The translations under genes and the position numbers were made by a program. From an uncultured Bacteroidales bacterium (GTDB taxonomy: Bacteria > Bacteroidota > Bacteroidia > Bacteroidales > UBA932), in the NCBI GenBank assembly GCA_934702165.1, contig CAKUYG010000048.1:1-12573 (forward strand): a stretch of DNA of 12,573 nucleotides, given 5' to 3'. How positions within the stretch are numbered: position 1 is the first letter of the stretch; every line of letters begins with the position of its first letter. The notes below the pieces were generated by a model that worked only from the letters and a program-made list of their open reading frames with translations, had not been told where the DNA came from and did no database searches. Shown piece after piece: positions 10,297 through 12,573 of this stretch.

Positions 10297-12573
10297 ATGA
10301 ATCTAAAAACATTAGCGACCACGCTCCTGTTTGGCTGTCTATCGCTGGCAGCGTATGCGCAGAGCGTAACGGTGAAAGGCGTCGTGAAGGACGAAAGCGG
10401 GCAGACCGTCATCGGTGCCGCTGTCCTCGAGAAAGGCGTGCAGCAGAATGGTGTCACGACCGGTGCTGACGGCACATTCTCAATCGATGTCAAGAGCAAG
10501 AACGCCACTCTTGTAGTCTCCTGCATAGGTTATGTGGAGAAAGAGGTGAAACTTGATGGAAAAAACCACCAGATCATTGTGCTGGAAGAGGATGCGCAGC
10601 TTCTGGAAGAGGCTGTCGCCATCGGCTACGGTACCCAGCGCCGCTCGGATGTGACAGGATCCATCGCCTCTGTGGGCGGGGATGTCCTGAGGGAAGTTCC
10701 TGCGACCAATATCAGCTATGCCCTCCAGAACAGGGTAGCGGGTGTCGAGATGACCCAGACTTCATCACAGCCGGGTGCGGCCATGCAGATCCGTATCCGC
10801 GGACAGCGCTCGCTTACCGCCTCCAATGATCCTCTCATAGTTCTGGACGGTATCCCTTTCATGGGAAGCATCTCCGACATCAATCCTAATGACATCAAGT
10901 CTATGGATATCCTCAAGGATGCGTCTTCCACTGCGATCTACGGTTCACGAGGCGCCAACGGTGTGATCCTCATCACTACAGACCGCGGACTTGAAGGTTC
11001 TCCTGCCAAGGTGAGCTACAACGGCTATGTGGGAGCTAAGACCGTGTTCGCACGTTATCCTATGATGCAGGGCGAGAAGTTCGTCCAGATGCGTGCCCTG
11101 GCCGGCAAGTTCTCAAACGGAGACGATGAGGCGGACAATGTCAATACCGACTGGCAGGACCTCTTCTACCGCACCGGCATGGTCAACAGCCACGATGTAT
11201 CGGTGGCCGGCGGCACCCGCGGGGGCAACTACAGCTTCGGTGCGGGCTACTACCGCGATGAGTCCGTGGTGCCTACCCAGTACTATGACAGGTATTCCAT
11301 CCACAGCAGCTTCGACCAGGGCGTGGGCAAGTATTTCCGCTTCGGCCTCGCCACCAACTCAAGCTACAGCATGAACCATGGCAACCAGATCGGACTCTAC
11401 AACGTGCTGGCGGCTTCCCCTATAGCTGATCCTTTCAATGCTGACGGTTCGCTCAAGCGCACCATCAAGACTGCCAACGACGAGACATGGGTTATGACCC
11501 GCGACGTGGTCGAGGGCCTCAAGGACGAGTGGATCAACGAGACAGCATCTCTTGCAAGCTACAACAACTTCTATGGTGAGGTCCAGGCTCCTTGGGTGAA
11601 GGGACTCAAATACCGCATCAACATCGGCCTCAATTACCGCGGGTCCAAGACGGGAACCTATACCGGTGTGGGTGTCAACAACACCAACCCTAACACCGAA
11701 TCCTCCGCATCCCTCATGCATCAGGAGACACTCAACTGGACAGTCGAGCACCTTCTCTCATATGACAGGACGTTCGCCGACAAGCACAAGGTGAGCGCGG
11801 TGGCCATGTATTCCGCTGAGCAGACCAAGTTCACCCAGTCACACATGTCAGCCCAGGACATCCCGTCCCCTGACTTCCAGTACTACAATCTCGGACATGC
11901 TCTCGGCACCAAGACCATCAACCCTTCTTACCAGGGATACTGGATGGCAGGACTCGTGTCATGGATGGGCCGTGTGTCATACGCTTATGACAACAAGTAC
12001 ATGTTCATGGCTACCGTGCGTTCAGACGGCTCTTCACGCCTTGCCAAGGGGCACCAGTGGCACACATACCCTGCTGTTTCCCTCGGATGGAACATGAAGA
12101 GGGAGAGTTTCATGGAAGACATCCACTGGCTCGATGCCCTCAAGCTCCGCGCCGGTTACGGACAGACCTCCAACCAGGCTGTGAGCCCGTATTCCACCCT
12201 CGGCTCTCTCGCCACCAGGCCGTACAACTTCGGTGACACTTTCGCTACCGGATACTATGTGTCCACTCTTCCTAACGACCTCCTCGGCTGGGAGTACTCT
12301 TCCACCTGGAACTTCGGCGTGGACTTCGCCCTCTTCAACAACAGGCTCTCCGGTACCATTGAATATTACACACAGAAGACGAGCGATCTTCTTCTCAATG
12401 TCAGCCTTCCTGGTACCGCGGGCGTGGGCAGCTACACCGGCAACGTCGGCAACACCGAGAACAAGGGTATAGAACTCACCCTCAACGGCACCATAATCGA
12501 CAATCTCGACGGCTGGACCTGGGATGCCGGGCTCAACCTCTATGCCAACCGCAACCGCATCGTCTCCCTCGCT
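10297..12573 (+). CDS. SusC/RagA-family TonB-dependent outer-membrane transporter; 3' end beyond the window
   Basis: An open frame of 759 codons starts at the ATG at 10297 and reaches the last base with no stop; family members are usually about 1000 residues. Residues 1-21 (MNLKTLATTLLFGCLSLAAYA) are a signal peptide cut before Gln22. A carboxypeptidase-regulatory-like domain follows (about 24-98: VTVKGVVKDESGQTVIGAAV, then TGADGTFSI and VVSCIGYV). The TonB-box region is EEAVAIGYGTQRRSDVTGSI. The plug (about 115-235) has IRIRGQRSL, PLIVLDGIPF, DIKSMDILKDASSTAIYGSR and GANGVILITT, all diagnostic of SusC. Barrel strands fill the rest. There is no STN domain between signal peptide and regulatory-like domain, so transenvelope sigma signalling is not expected. 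Such proteins import oligosaccharides or peptides with a SusD partner, expected just downstream. The substrate cannot be read from sequence. Confidence 0.95.
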   Translation, partial: MNLKTLATTLLFGCLSLAAYAQSVTVKGVVKDESGQTVIGAAVLEKGVQQNGVTTGADGTFSIDVKSKNATLVVSCIGYVEKEVKLDGKNHQIIVLEEDAQLLEEAVAIGYGTQRRSDVTGSIASVGGDVLREVPATNISYALQNRVAGVEMTQTSSQPGAAMQIRIRGQRSLTASNDPLIVLDGIPFMGSISDINPNDIKSMDILKDASSTAIYGSRGANGVILITTDRGLEGSPAKVSYNGYVGAKTVFARYPMMQGEKFVQMRALAGKFSNGDDEADNVNTDWQDLFYRTGMVNSHDVSVAGGTRGGNYSFGAGYYRDESVVPTQYYDRYSIHSSFDQGVGKYFRFGLATNSSYSMNHGNQIGLYNVLAASPIADPFNADGSLKRTIKTANDETWVMTRDVVEGLKDEWINETASLASYNNFYGEVQAPWVKGLKYRINIGLNYRGSKTGTYTGVGVNNTNPNTESSASLMHQETLNWTVEHLLSYDRTFADKHKVSAVAMYSAEQTKFTQSHMSAQDIPSPDFQYYNLGHALGTKTINPSYQGYWMAGLVSWMGRVSYAYDNKYMFMATVRSDGSSRLAKGHQWHTYPAVSLGWNMKRESFMEDIHWLDALKLRAGYGQTSNQAVSPYSTLGSLATRPYNFGDTFATGYYVSTLPNDLLGWEYSSTWNFGVDFALFNNRLSGTIEYYTQKTSDLLLNVSLPGTAGVGSYTGNVGNTENKGIELTLNGTIIDNLDGWTWDAGLNLYANRNRIVSLA

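Noticed and set aside
10297..10359. Lipobox reading (LFGC) in the SusC-like signal peptide
   Set aside because: Phe at -2 is a poor lipobox residue and the AYA-Q cleavage site further on is better; SusC proteins are integral barrel proteins, not lipoproteins.
10185..10469. A 94-codon plus-strand ORF overlapping the start of the susC-like gene
   Set aside because: It crosses the leader and continues out of frame through the signal peptide and regulatory-like domain of a clear SusC; its Arg/Cys-rich end is a frame-shift product.

Overview
The window looks like a chromosomal segment of a Bacteroidales bacterium (phylum Bacteroidota). The evidence is a SusC/RagA-type TonB-dependent transporter, an Omp85-fused patatin, and AT-rich leaders without Shine-Dalgarno sequences. 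In addition, six exact copies of the Bacteroidota -7 promoter element TAnnTTTG sit in the short intergenic gaps, each pointing at the next gene. Coding DNA is GC-rich by eye, with ATA and AGG codons tolerated. A genus cannot be fixed from the sequence; a GC-rich gut lineage is a guess.

Layout. Bases 1-2793 hold a minus-strand block: rsmI (16S rRNA 2'-O-methyltransferase), a membrane-anchored ComEA-like helix-hairpin-helix protein, xerD (tyrosine recombinase), and the start of a lipoprotein that resembles clostripain-family peptidases and runs off the left edge. Bases 2850-3907 hold a plus-strand pair: tdk (type II thymidine kinase) and, 2 nt later, a small GNAT-like protein that resembles phage-borne domains. 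Bases 3876-7778 hold a minus-strand operon: rlmN (rRNA/tRNA m2A methyltransferase), a patatin-POTRA-Omp85 outer-membrane protein, and recX. Bases 7918-10096 hold the plus-strand recA-trpS pair, closed by a strong stem-loop. From 10297 a SusC-like transporter starts and is cut by the right edge after 759 codons; it has no stop in the window.

How the parts relate. The set is mostly housekeeping: translation and rRNA modification (rsmI, rlmN, trpS), recombination and repair (recA, recX, xerD, possibly the HhH protein), nucleotide salvage (tdk), and envelope proteins (patatin-Omp85, SusC, lipoprotein). The most notable architecture is at 7805-7851, where the promoters of recA and of the operon ending in recX (RecX modulates RecA) are interleaved, so polymerase should not occupy both at once. 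Also notable are an 82-nt rlmN/patatin overlap in which one stretch encodes both a catalytic cysteine and a signal peptide, and the little-known GNAT-like gene behind tdk.

I see no CRISPR array, insertion sequence, tRNA or rRNA gene, and no clear previously undescribed multi-gene system. The GNAT-like protein and the interlocked promoters are the best leads. No gene-free stretch exceeds 300 bases; the longest gaps are 7779-7917 and 10097-10296.
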